Shown here piece after piece: positions 1-5,903 of a DNA stretch of 10,575 bases. This DNA is from a bacterium ADurb.Bin374. GTDB lineage: Bacteria > Riflebacteria > Ozemobacteria > Ozemobacterales > Ozemobacteraceae. Position 1 is the first letter of the stretch. Every line of letters starts with the position of its first letter. Where the stretch lies: assembly GCA_002068715.1 (NCBI GenBank), contig MWAR01000581.1:1-10575 (forward strand), written 5' to 3'. Under the pieces are notes generated by a model. That model saw only the letters and a program-made list of their open reading frames with translations. It searched no databases and was not told where the DNA came from. Made by a program: the position numbers and the translations under genes.

Positions 1-655
1 TGTTTGCCGTTCCGAGAATGTTCGTGAGCGCGACGGTGATGATGCCGCCGCACAGGCCGCCCACGAGACCTCCGTATCCGATAGTGGGATACAGCCGCTT
101 TCCCTGGTCCGTTGTGAAGGAGTCGTTGATGAACGACCAGAACATGCTGGGCATGAACAGGCCGAACAGGTTCACCCAGATGAAATAGAGCGTTATCAGG
201 CACACCCGTGATGTCGGGATCGCCAGCCACGCGGGAACCCAGGCCGGGAGGGTATTCGGGTCGATCCAGATACCCATGCCCGTGGCGGGCTGGCTGGTGA
301 ACTGGAATATTGCCCAGAATAGAACGAGCGCAATGCTGCATGACCGCGTCAGCCAGGTGATGAAACGCTCACGGTCGAACTTGCCGACGAGCCAGCTGTA
401 CCCCGCGTTCGCGCCGATCAGCGACAGCATCGACAAAATGTTCAGCGCCGGGATGCGGTGCGCGCCCAGTTCGATCGCGAGGCCCTCGCGGATCGGCTTC
501 AGAACGTAATACGAGGTGATGACGAAGAAAAAATACACCAGGGCGATCAGCGCCACGGAACCCTCGCCCGCCCGCGCGCCGAGCCATGATTCCCAGCGGG
601 CGGGCGGAACGTCATGCTGGTCGCTGCAATGCTCCCGTTCCGTCATGGCCGTCAT
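1..655 (-). CDS. ATP/ADP-translocase-like (NTP/NDP exchanger / MFS-type) membrane transporter, N-terminal part
   Basis: The reading frame is open from ATG at 655 to the window edge, giving about 218 residues; the C-terminus lies beyond position 1. A short hydrophilic N-terminus is followed by hydrophobic helices at about residues 33-51, 70-90, 105-120, 140-167 and 194-212. Residues 49-59 (YYVLKPIREGL) match the SYYxLRPxRDxL pattern of bacterial proteins related to the ATP/ADP carrier family. The loop at about 171-200, FWSFINDSF then QGKRLYPTIGYGGLVGG, matches the corresponding FWSxxxDxFxxxQGKRLfxxIgxGGxxG loop. Family knowledge suggests an inner-membrane solute exchanger, but many such proteins have unknown substrates, so I do not claim nucleotide transport. 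No Shine-Dalgarno precedes either in-frame ATG (655 or 646). A perfect TATAAT overlaps the 655 ATG, so 646 may be the true start. The gene follows the terminator of the small basic-protein gene and is probably its own unit. Confidence 0.72.
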   Translation of the reverse strand, partial: MTAMTEREHCSDQHDVPPARWESWLGARAGEGSVALIALVYFFFVITSYYVLKPIREGLAIELGAHRIPALNILSMLSLIGANAGYSWLVGKFDRERFITWLTRSCSIALVLFWAIFQFTSQPATGMGIWIDPNTLPAWVPAWLAIPTSRVCLITLYFIWVNLFGLFMPSMFWSFINDSFTTDQGKRLYPTIGYGGLVGGLCGGIITVALTNILGTAN

Positions 656-659
656 TATA
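654..659 (-). promoter_or_regulatory. Consensus -10 box (TATAAT) at the start of the transporter gene
   Basis: On the minus strand, TATAAT lies 7 nt before the in-frame ATG at 646. This places the expected transcription start within a base or two of that codon. No good -35 is visible 16-18 nt upstream and there is no Shine-Dalgarno. If the box is functional, the mRNA would be leaderless and start at ATG 646. A chance TATAAT is possible. Confidence 0.4.
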
Positions 660-733
660 GGGGGTACGACGCCGAAAGAAAAGGGTGAATTCGACCGATG
701 TTGCCTTCAATGGCCTCTGGATTCAGGTTGGAG

Positions 734-772
734 AGAAAAAGAAAACGGCCCTGTGCCGATCGCACGGGGCCG
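734..772 (-). terminator. Rho-independent terminator after basic-protein gene copy A
   Basis: The arms at 746-756 and 762-772 form an 11-bp GC-rich stem with one C:A mismatch on the minus strand and a 5-nt loop. The minus strand then reads TTTTCTTTTTCTCTC. It lies 20 nt past the stop of the small gene at 793 and is oriented to end that transcript. It also separates that gene from the transporter gene downstream. Confidence 0.85.
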
Positions 773-792
773 CTGCTGATGAACGCTTTTCG

Positions 793-1248
793 TCAGTTGG
801 GAAGAGCCGGATCGAGCGGGGGGAGAGGCTGTCCGCCGGAGATCGGGGTCGGGGCCTGGGTCGCGCCACCCTGGTTCGAACAGCCGCCGGACGGCTTGTG
901 TCCGCGCTTCACCCGGCGCCAGTGGCCCTTGGTGTGATGCTTGTTGTGGGTCTTGTAGTGGCCCTTGACCCAGACGCGCTTCGGCTTCTTGCCGGTGATC
1001 TTCGATTTCGCCTTCACGGCGCTGTCCATGATGCCGTTCTTGATCGCGCAACCCGTGCGGACGACCGCCCGGCGGACCTTCTTCGCCTTCATCTTGATCT
1101 TGTGTTTGACGGCGCGCTTCACGCGGGTGAAGAAGCCCACTTTCTTGTGGTGATGCCCCTTCGCTTCGGCCTTGTCGGCTTCGCCGCCGCCGAACAGGAC
1201 GCCGAGAGCGAGAAGGGCCACTGCGAGCAGTTTTGAACGGCTTATCAT
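793..1248 (-). CDS. Small secreted Lys/Arg-rich protein, copy A (family not recognised)
   Basis: 151 residues. Start ATG at 1248, with GGAGG 9 nt upstream. Residues 1-29 look like a Sec signal peptide: basic start, hydrophobic LLAVALLALGVLF, and an AEA|KG cleavage-like site. The mature part begins GHHHKK and continues with a strongly basic core from about residue 36 to 122, which has about 30 Lys/Arg and a single acidic residue. The core includes KVGFFTRVKRAVKHK, one conserved Cys in TGCA, and VWVKGHYKTHNK, which loosely recalls WxxGxW/WxPGHY repeat proteins. The tail is Pro/Gly-rich and ends DPALPN. The core is about 80% identical, by eye, to the protein at 4799-5218. Function is unknown. 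An exported nucleic-acid-, polyanion- or envelope-binding role would fit the charge, but that is inference. The gene has its own promoter-like region and terminator, so it is probably monocistronic. Confidence 0.85.
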   Translation of the reverse strand: MISRSKLLAVALLALGVLFGGGEADKAEAKGHHHKKVGFFTRVKRAVKHKIKMKAKKVRRAVVRTGCAIKNGIMDSAVKAKSKITGKKPKRVWVKGHYKTHNKHHTKGHWRRVKRGHKPSGGCSNQGGATQAPTPISGGQPLPPLDPALPN

Positions 1249-1298
1249 CTTTTTGTTCCTCCGTGTTCTTTCGAATCCGATGGGGGAATTATGTTTTG

Positions 1299-1341
1299 AT
1301 TGTACCGATGAACCGGGGGGTGTGGGGCAGAACCGGAAAAA
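1299..1341 (-). promoter_or_regulatory. Promoter region of copy A, same layout as that of copy B
   Basis: Reading on the minus strand: T5 at 1341-1337, 12 nt, CACACCCCCC at 1324-1315, 10 nt, TACAAT at 1304-1299. The predicted transcript start is near 1292, leaving about 44 nt of leader before ATG 1248. There is no TTGACA-like -35; the C-rich box sits where a -35 or activator site would be. The same elements at the same spacings occur before the paralog at 5218. The T-run touches the TAA of the upstream gene. Confidence 0.6.
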
Positions 1342-2670
1342 TTATTTATCGGCAACTCCGCCATGAATGGCGCATTTGATCGATCCGCCCTTGCTGAGAT
1401 CGCCGATGGAAGAATACGAGCAGCCAGGGTTGGGAAGGAAGAGTCCCGAGGAGAGATAGCCTTTCATGACGAGAACGCCGCCGGGACCATAATCCTCGGG
1501 GAAAAGCGACGTCTTCATCGTTGTATTGTCCATGTTATACATTTCGATCGCGCCCAGAAGCACCCGCTGGTTCGCGAAGCAGGTGCTCTTCTGTGCCTGC
1601 ATCCTGGCTCTCTGAAAATTCGGAATGGCGATCGCGGCGAGAACACCGACCGTCGACGTCAGCAGCAGCGGGTTCGCATCCTTGAACAGCTCCGGAAGCT
1701 GGATGGAAAGCAGGAGGCTTGTCGGCGTTTTTTCCAGCGTGACGCGCCTGAGCAAGGTCGTGCCGATCGCGAGAAGGGTTTTCTGCATTCGCCATTCCAG
1801 AAGAAGAGAGGCCGGGTCCATGGTGTCGGCCTTCTGATCGAGCTTGCCGTTCTCCTCCTGGAGCTTTGCCGCGGCGATGCTCTTGAACGAGTCGATCATC
1901 GACGCGCCGACTTCAGCTCCGCCACTCTGCGAAAAGTCCAGCCGGATTTTCAAAACACCCGCTTCGATCGAGAGCCTGCCGGCCTGGAGCGAGGTGAGCA
2001 TCAGCCTGAATCCCTCGGGAAGTTTCCCGCTCTGGGTCTTGAACTCCGGCTGCCGTTCGAGCAGGCGGGCGGCCTCGACCTGGAGGTCGATGACCGAAGG
2101 GGGCGGCTGTGTCTGCGATTCGAGCTGGGCAAAGAAGCTGTCGCCGGCTTCGATCGCCTGTCTGGCGGTCTTGTGCGAAGCTATGCAGAGGGTGTCTGGG
2201 GCCGAGAAGAACACGGTGACGAGTTTCCCCTTCACGGCATCCTTCGGGCCGATCTTCACGGCGCCTTCGCCGAGCGATTTCTTCTCGAACATGCTGATCA
2301 GGTTCGGAAGGGCTGGCATCAGCCTGCCCTGATCCAGATTTCCCTTCAGCTGGACGAGAAGCATCTCTTCGGACAGGCTCCCCGTGCCGCCATCGTCGAG
2401 AACGAAGAGCCTGATTTCCTTCAGGTCCTGGTCGGGAAGGAAATCGATCCGCTTTCTGACCGTCTCCTCGATCTTCCGGAACTCTTCCTTCAGCTCGGGA
2501 AATCCCGCAACGGCCTGATTCATGCCGGCGAGACCGGTGGGAAACGGCATGCGAAGTGTTACAAGGGGCTTGCCGAGCCCGGCGGCGTCGGCCGTCGTTC
2601 CGCCCAGAATGACGGCCAGGAGCGCCGTGATGACGAACATTGTCCTCAGAATTCCACGTGATGATTTCAT
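1342..2670 (-). CDS. Secreted protein with an internal, C-terminal pilin-like segment
   Basis: 442 residues from ATG 2670. A strong AAAGGAG lies 6 nt upstream, and the first 28 residues form a typical signal peptide (hydrophobic TMFVITALLAVILGG, then ADA|AG). An in-frame ATG at 2721 overlaps the upstream stop as ATGA, but it would put 17 polar residues before the signal and has no ribosome site of its own. Residues about 30-330 are a mixed alpha/beta region that I do not recognise. Residues 335-352 (LLLTSTVGVLAAIAIPNF) form a hydrophobic helix like the N-terminal helix of type IV pilins. It continues with QRARMQAQKSTCFANQR and MYNMDNT, as in major pilins, and the end has a Cys pair around GCSYSSIGDL and IKCAIHG. 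The prepilin peptidase motif (G-FTLIE) is missing and the helix is not N-terminal, so this is not a normal prepilin. It lies 47 nt downstream of the protease gene and is probably co-transcribed with it. Confidence 0.8.
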   Translation of the reverse strand: MKSSRGILRTMFVITALLAVILGGTTADAAGLGKPLVTLRMPFPTGLAGMNQAVAGFPELKEEFRKIEETVRKRIDFLPDQDLKEIRLFVLDDGGTGSLSEEMLLVQLKGNLDQGRLMPALPNLISMFEKKSLGEGAVKIGPKDAVKGKLVTVFFSAPDTLCIASHKTARQAIEAGDSFFAQLESQTQPPPSVIDLQVEAARLLERQPEFKTQSGKLPEGFRLMLTSLQAGRLSIEAGVLKIRLDFSQSGGAEVGASMIDSFKSIAAAKLQEENGKLDQKADTMDPASLLLEWRMQKTLLAIGTTLLRRVTLEKTPTSLLLSIQLPELFKDANPLLLTSTVGVLAAIAIPNFQRARMQAQKSTCFANQRVLLGAIEMYNMDNTTMKTSLFPEDYGPGGVLVMKGYLSSGLFLPNPGCSYSSIGDLSKGGSIKCAIHGGVADK

Positions 2671-2676
2671 CGGGGT

Positions 2677-2683
2677 CTCCTTT
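2677..2683 (-). promoter_or_regulatory. Shine-Dalgarno fixing the start of the pilin-like-segment protein
   Basis: The minus strand reads AAAGGAG, then 6 nt, then ATG at 2670. Together with the signal peptide beginning at that ATG, this favours 2670 over the upstream in-frame ATG at 2721. Confidence 0.75.
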
Positions 2684-2717
2684 GTGAATTCAACATCGGA
2701 TATGAGGACAGTATATG

Positions 2718-4586
2718 TCATTGGGAGATGGTGGTGTGAAGCCGTTGAAATGTTGTCTGGGAGAGCATTTTTGCAAAAAGGGCGGTCATCGCGGGCGTTT
2801 CGGGACGCTCTCCACGGAGGGTCCGGATTTCGCCTTCCAGGTCCGATGCCGTGCCGGTTTCAAGCCGGACGCGCACTGAGCCTGCGATTTCCCGGCTCAA
2901 TTGGTCGATCCGCTCGATTCGTTCCGCCGACGGAGCGGATCCGTCGGTATCGGCGAGAATCGCATACTCACGGACCAGCGATGCCAGATCGGCCATCGCG
3001 ATCATCTGGGCGGGGCGCGGTGACTCGCCGGAATCCTTGATGTCGAGGCGGTATCGCACTTTGGGGTCGAGGCCGAAGAACTCCTCTGGATCGCCGATCG
3101 GGGTTTTCCCGATCACGAAGACGAACATCGTATCGAATCCCTCGGGAACGTCGACGACGCTGTATCCCATCTGGGTGCGGACCTGCGGGGGCGGCGGCGT
3201 ATACGGGTCGTCCGGCGAGTAGGGCCCGCCCGGCAGCATCACAGGCTGGATCGGTGCCCGGTCGCTGGTGGCCTTTATATTGTCCATGATATGGATCTGG
3301 ATGCGCTTGGTTCCGGAGTTGTCCATGAAGACCGTCAGAACGTCGAACTGGTTGTTCGCATAAGTAAGATCGCCGGCAAAGTCGATCCTGAGCGTCTTTT
3401 TCGCGACCGCGAGGTCGACCTTGACCGCGTCGGCGGCCCAGAGGAACACATCGCCCCACAGCATGCCGGGAAGTGCCTTGACGAGGTCGGACGGTGCCGG
3501 TTTCACTTCTTCGAGCCCTTTGCCGAGCGAATACCGCCCCTTTTCCAGCGTCGGATCGTTCAGAAAACAGGTCAGAACGAACTCGCGATGGGCGGTGGTG
3601 AAGTCGGTTCCCAAGCCTTTGAGAAGGGTGTCGTAGCTCTTGACGCCCTTTTCCTGGTCTTTGACCAGGGCGGTGAAAAATGTTTTCCGCTGCTGTTCGC
3701 TCTGAAGGTAGCGCGTGGTCAGAAACGAGTTCCAGAGATAGGTCTGGCCGTAATTGGCGAGCATATTGAACCGGTTCCAGGCCACGAGACTGTTGTCGGG
3801 GGTTCGGGTGAACGCCTTCACCTGCGTCGGATGCCCGTATCCGCAGAGCCAGGTCGCCATCTGCGAGCATCCCTCATTGACCCAGGTGTTTTCTTTGGAG
3901 TCCTGGTGAAAATGGATCATGTGCTGGAATTCGTGCGCGACGACCGACAGGAATGTGCGGCTGGTGATGTCGGAAGGATTTATGTCGATATACAACATCT
4001 CCCGCTGATTGCCCTTGAGTTTGCTGCCTGCGGGAAGCTGCCCTTCGGGATACTCGTCGCCGGGGTTGAAATAACCGGCGGTATACATGCCTTTCGGCTG
4101 GTAGCCGTCCTTGATGTCCATCAGCAGCAGGGTGATGCGCGGGTCGTTGTCGACGCCGGGGTTCCATTCCTGACCGAAATGCCCCGTGACGGTCGGATAG
4201 ATGTGCGTGTCGAACTCGTCGGCGATCTCCTCGAGACGCGCCGCGGAAGCGCTCTGTCCTTTCTCGAGATAGACATAACAATGTTTTCCGACCACGCTGA
4301 GTGATGCCTGCGTGCGCTCGAACGTGTTGGATGCGATATTGCAGGTCCAGAACTCGTCGATGTCTCCCGGCTTCTTCGCAGGAAGTTCACGCGACAGCGA
4401 AAGACCGAAGGGGGCGACGGCGTCCGACTCTGAAATCTCCAGCCGCGGGGCCGGGAGTTCCCGGGCATAGCCGGTCAGCATCTGCGTGGCGTCGACCGGT
4501 ACGACGTTCTCCGTTGCGGAAAAAGCCGTGATGGAAAAACACATCATGATCCCAAGTGCAGCGAGAAGACCGTAACGTCGCATCAT
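2718..4586 (-). CDS. Secreted HExxH zinc metalloprotease (immune-inhibitor-A / hyicolysin-like gluzincin)
   Basis: 622 residues from ATG 4586, with GGGAG just upstream. The frame is open to an ATG at 4628, but that start lacks a ribosome site and would precede the predicted -10. A signal peptide spans about residues 1-24 (LLAALGIMMCFSITAFSA). The zincin signature is HEFQH at 218-222 with VVA before it. WVNEGCSQMA follows at about 235-244, where Glu238 is the likely third zinc ligand, as in M30/M6-type peptidases. Upstream, GQEWNPGVDNDPRITLLLMD (about 138-157) is the stretch commonly found before the active site in such proteins. HEFQHMIHF, with catalytic Glu219, appears intact. The last 370 residues contain probable beta-rich domains and a helical, Arg/Glu-rich end. 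The likely role is extracellular or periplasmic proteolysis; the substrate is unknown. The neighbour downstream on the same transcript contains a pilin-like segment, which could be a partner or target (inference). Confidence 0.85.
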   Translation of the reverse strand: MMRRYGLLAALGIMMCFSITAFSATENVVPVDATQMLTGYARELPAPRLEISESDAVAPFGLSLSRELPAKKPGDIDEFWTCNIASNTFERTQASLSVVGKHCYVYLEKGQSASAARLEEIADEFDTHIYPTVTGHFGQEWNPGVDNDPRITLLLMDIKDGYQPKGMYTAGYFNPGDEYPEGQLPAGSKLKGNQREMLYIDINPSDITSRTFLSVVAHEFQHMIHFHQDSKENTWVNEGCSQMATWLCGYGHPTQVKAFTRTPDNSLVAWNRFNMLANYGQTYLWNSFLTTRYLQSEQQRKTFFTALVKDQEKGVKSYDTLLKGLGTDFTTAHREFVLTCFLNDPTLEKGRYSLGKGLEEVKPAPSDLVKALPGMLWGDVFLWAADAVKVDLAVAKKTLRIDFAGDLTYANNQFDVLTVFMDNSGTKRIQIHIMDNIKATSDRAPIQPVMLPGGPYSPDDPYTPPPPQVRTQMGYSVVDVPEGFDTMFVFVIGKTPIGDPEEFFGLDPKVRYRLDIKDSGESPRPAQMIAMADLASLVREYAILADTDGSAPSAERIERIDQLSREIAGSVRVRLETGTASDLEGEIRTLRGERPETPAMTALFAKMLSQTTFQRLHTTISQ

Positions 4587-4589
4587 TTC

Positions 4590-4596
4590 TCTCCCT
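4590..4596 (-). promoter_or_regulatory. Shine-Dalgarno fixing the protease start
   Basis: On the minus strand, AGGGAG-type sequence lies about 4-6 nt before ATG 4586. The first two codons are both ATG (4586 and 4583). The signal peptide begins here, which rules against the longer frame from 4628. Confidence 0.65.
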
Positions 4597-4611
4597 GATC
4601 GTGTTTCAGGG

Positions 4612-4620
4612 AATATAGCA
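4612..4620 (-). promoter_or_regulatory. Candidate extended -10 promoter of the protease gene
   Basis: The minus strand reads TGCTATATT, a TGn extended -10 with TATATT. The expected start is near 4605, about 19 nt before ATG 4586. The -35 is poor. The region upstream (4621-4755) holds no gene and no other clear signal. Confidence 0.4.
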
Positions 4621-4755
4621 AGATTCATTCCTGTTCCGTGCCCCTGAAAATCAGCTTCAGATCGAAGTTCCTGACCAATAACCCTGGAAACGCCGAAAAT
4701 TGGTTGCCTCCAGCGCTGAAATTCCCGCAGAGACCATGATGATGCCGAACGACAA

Positions 4756-4783
4756 GAAACCCCGCGCTTCTGCGCGGGGTTTC
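4756..4783 (-). terminator. Rho-independent terminator after basic-protein gene copy B
   Basis: A perfect 12-bp inverted repeat (4756-4767 with 4772-4783) encloses a 4-nt loop. Its core is CCCCGCGC/GCGCGGGG, flanked by AAA and TTT. On the minus strand it is followed by TTTCTTGTC, 16 nt past the stop at 4799. It separates copy B from the protease gene. The symmetric T/A flanks could also let it act weakly in the other direction, but no plus-strand gene ends here. Confidence 0.85.
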
Positions 4784-4798
4784 AGGATGTCTTTCTGT

Positions 4799-5218
4799 TT
4801 ATTGGGGCATCGCCGGATCGGAGGGCATCGGGGCCGGAGCCGGAGCCGGGGCCGAGGCACCGCCGGAGGACTTGTGATGGCGCTTCACGCGGGCGAAGTG
4901 ACCATTGGTGTGTTTCTTGTTGTGGGTCTTGTAATGGCCCTTGACCCAGACCTTCTTGGCCTTCTTGCCGGTGATCGCGGATTTGGCCTTCACGGCGCTG
5001 TCCATGACGCCGTTGGAAACGGCGCATCCGGCCTTCACGACGGCACGGCGGGTCTTCTTGGCGGTCATCTTGGCCTTATGCTTCACGGCACGCTTCACAC
5101 GGGTGAAGAAGCCGACTTTCTTCTTGGATTTCGCTTCGGCCTGATCGGGGGCGGCGGGAATAAGAAGGCCGATGGCGATCAGGGCTCCGAAGAGGACCTT
5201 GGCGGTTGTCTTCAACAT
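4799..5218 (-). CDS. Small secreted Lys/Arg-rich protein, copy B (family not recognised)
   Basis: 139 residues from ATG 5218, preceded by AAGGAG about 10 nt upstream. The frame is open to an ATG at 5377, but those 53 extra codons run through the promoter and lack a signal peptide. The signal peptide covers about residues 1-29 (KVLFGALIAIGLLIPAAP, then AEA|KS). The core has about 26 Lys/Arg and one Asp in 87 residues. It shares KVGFFTRVKRAVKHK, GCA, MDSAVKAKS, ITGKK and VWVKGHYKTHNK with copy A; I count 17 differences in 87 positions. The tail is an Ala/Pro repeat (APAPAPAP) ending DPAMPQ. Compared with copy A, the His cluster after the signal is replaced by SKKK. The family and function are unknown to me. 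Strict conservation of the core but not of the signal or tail suggests that the core is the functional part. Own promoter and terminator, so probably monocistronic. Confidence 0.85.
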   Translation of the reverse strand: MLKTTAKVLFGALIAIGLLIPAAPDQAEAKSKKKVGFFTRVKRAVKHKAKMTAKKTRRAVVKAGCAVSNGVMDSAVKAKSAITGKKAKKVWVKGHYKTHNKKHTNGHFARVKRHHKSSGGASAPAPAPAPMPSDPAMPQ

Positions 5219-5269
5219 GATTCTTATTCTCCTTCTTATTTTTTTCGGATCGTCAGGATCGATATTTCG

Positions 5270-5313
5270 ATTATACGAACCGACGGGGGGGTGTGGTGAA
5301 ATTCCGTAAAAAA
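5270..5313 (-). promoter_or_regulatory. Promoter region of copy B, same layout as that of copy A
   Basis: Reading on the minus strand: T6 at 5313-5308, 12 nt, CACACCCCCC at 5295-5286, 10 nt, perfect TATAAT at 5275-5270. About 45 nt of leader would precede ATG 5218. All spacings match those before copy A (1341-1299), while the spacer bases differ. No TTGACA-type -35 is visible. The rest of the gap to gmhB (5314-5351) shows no convincing terminator. Confidence 0.65.
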
Positions 5314-5351
5314 TGTACCGATCGTTCGTAAACGTGCCGATTCGCCGTCCG

Positions 5352-5903
5352 TCAGCCCTGCGAGAGAATCCAATCAACCGCGGCCGAAAGATCCGGCAGG
5401 CAGGGTACGTGCGGCGGAAGGTCGGAAGGCTTTTTCGAGGCGATGAGAACCGGCGGAACGCCTGCCGCGAGCCCCATCTGCACGTCCGTCATCCGGTCGC
5501 CGACAACGAAGGAGGATGACGCATCGATCTTCCAGTCCGCAATTGCGCGGATGACCAGGCCGGGCTCGGGTTTCCGGCATCCGCAGGCCATACCGACCGC
5601 GTGTCCCGGTTGGGGAAAATCAGGATGATGCGGGCAGACGTAAATGGCATCCGGGGCAGCGCCTGCCTTTTCAAGCTCTCCGTGCATCTTTTCATGGATC
5701 TTCTGCAAGGAGAGTGGAGGAATGATTCCCCGGGCGACTCCCGACTGGTTCGTGACGATGACGAGAAGAAACCCCGCCTCCCGCAGGCGTCGCAGGGCTT
5801 GCGGCGTTTCGGGAAACAGTTCGAAGTCTTCGGGGCGGGAAATGTAGCCGGGATCGGGATTGAGCGTGCCGTCCCGGTCGAGAAAAACGGCGCGGCGCAT
5901 CAT
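5352..5903 (-). CDS. gmhB: D-glycero-D-manno-heptose 1,7-bisphosphate 7-phosphatase (HAD family)
   Basis: 183 residues, the usual length for GmhB. HAD motif I is FLDRDGT, with nucleophile Asp9 and acid/base Asp11. Motif II is TNQSG at 51-55. Motif III comes from CRKP at 109-112. Motif IV is GDRMTD at 135-140 with Asp136. The structural zinc site of this subfamily is present as CPHHP (Cys90, His92) and CGC (Cys107, Cys109). The enzyme removes the C7 phosphate from heptose bisphosphate in the cytoplasm, a step toward ADP-heptose for LPS inner core. HisB-type histidinol phosphatases share this fold, but the neighbouring GT9 gene supports heptose metabolism. ATG 5903 overlaps the TGA of the upstream gene (ATGA) and has GGAGG 10 nt before it, so coupled translation is likely. 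A second ATG at 5900 is less well placed. Confidence 0.9.
   Translation of the reverse strand: MMRRAVFLDRDGTLNPDPGYISRPEDFELFPETPQALRRLREAGFLLVIVTNQSGVARGIIPPLSLQKIHEKMHGELEKAGAAPDAIYVCPHHPDFPQPGHAVGMACGCRKPEPGLVIRAIADWKIDASSSFVVGDRMTDVQMGLAAGVPPVLIASKKPSDLPPHVPCLPDLSAAVDWILSQG

Noticed and set aside
1363..2661. 432-codon open frame on the plus strand opposite the pilin-segment gene
   Set aside because: It is Arg/Gly/Glu-rich with no recognisable motif, signal or ribosome site. The minus frame has a signal peptide, ribosome site and pilin-like motifs, so this is an antisense shadow of GC-rich coding DNA.
2671..2721. Upstream ATG at 2721 overlapping the protease stop as ATGA
   Set aside because: It would add 17 polar residues ahead of a good signal peptide. 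The AAAGGAG before ATG 2670 is a better start. Coupled initiation cannot be fully excluded.
3291..4304. 337-codon plus-strand frame opposite the protease
   Set aside because: Antisense shadow. The minus frame has the intact HEFQH site and signal peptide, while this one has no domain features.
941..5144. Similar hydrophobic plus-strand frames (965-1153 and 4941-5144) opposite both basic-protein genes, both starting MTQT
   Set aside because: Their similarity is forced by the conserved sense strands, and no ribosome site or promoter precedes them. The shared RFTRVKKPTF string arises because the sense DNA there is quasi-palindromic.
5314..5351. Possible terminator between gmhB and copy B (CGTT/AACG stem followed by T6)
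   Set aside because: The stem is only 4 bp with a 4-nt loop, and the T6 lies over 10 nt away and belongs to the conserved promoter layout.
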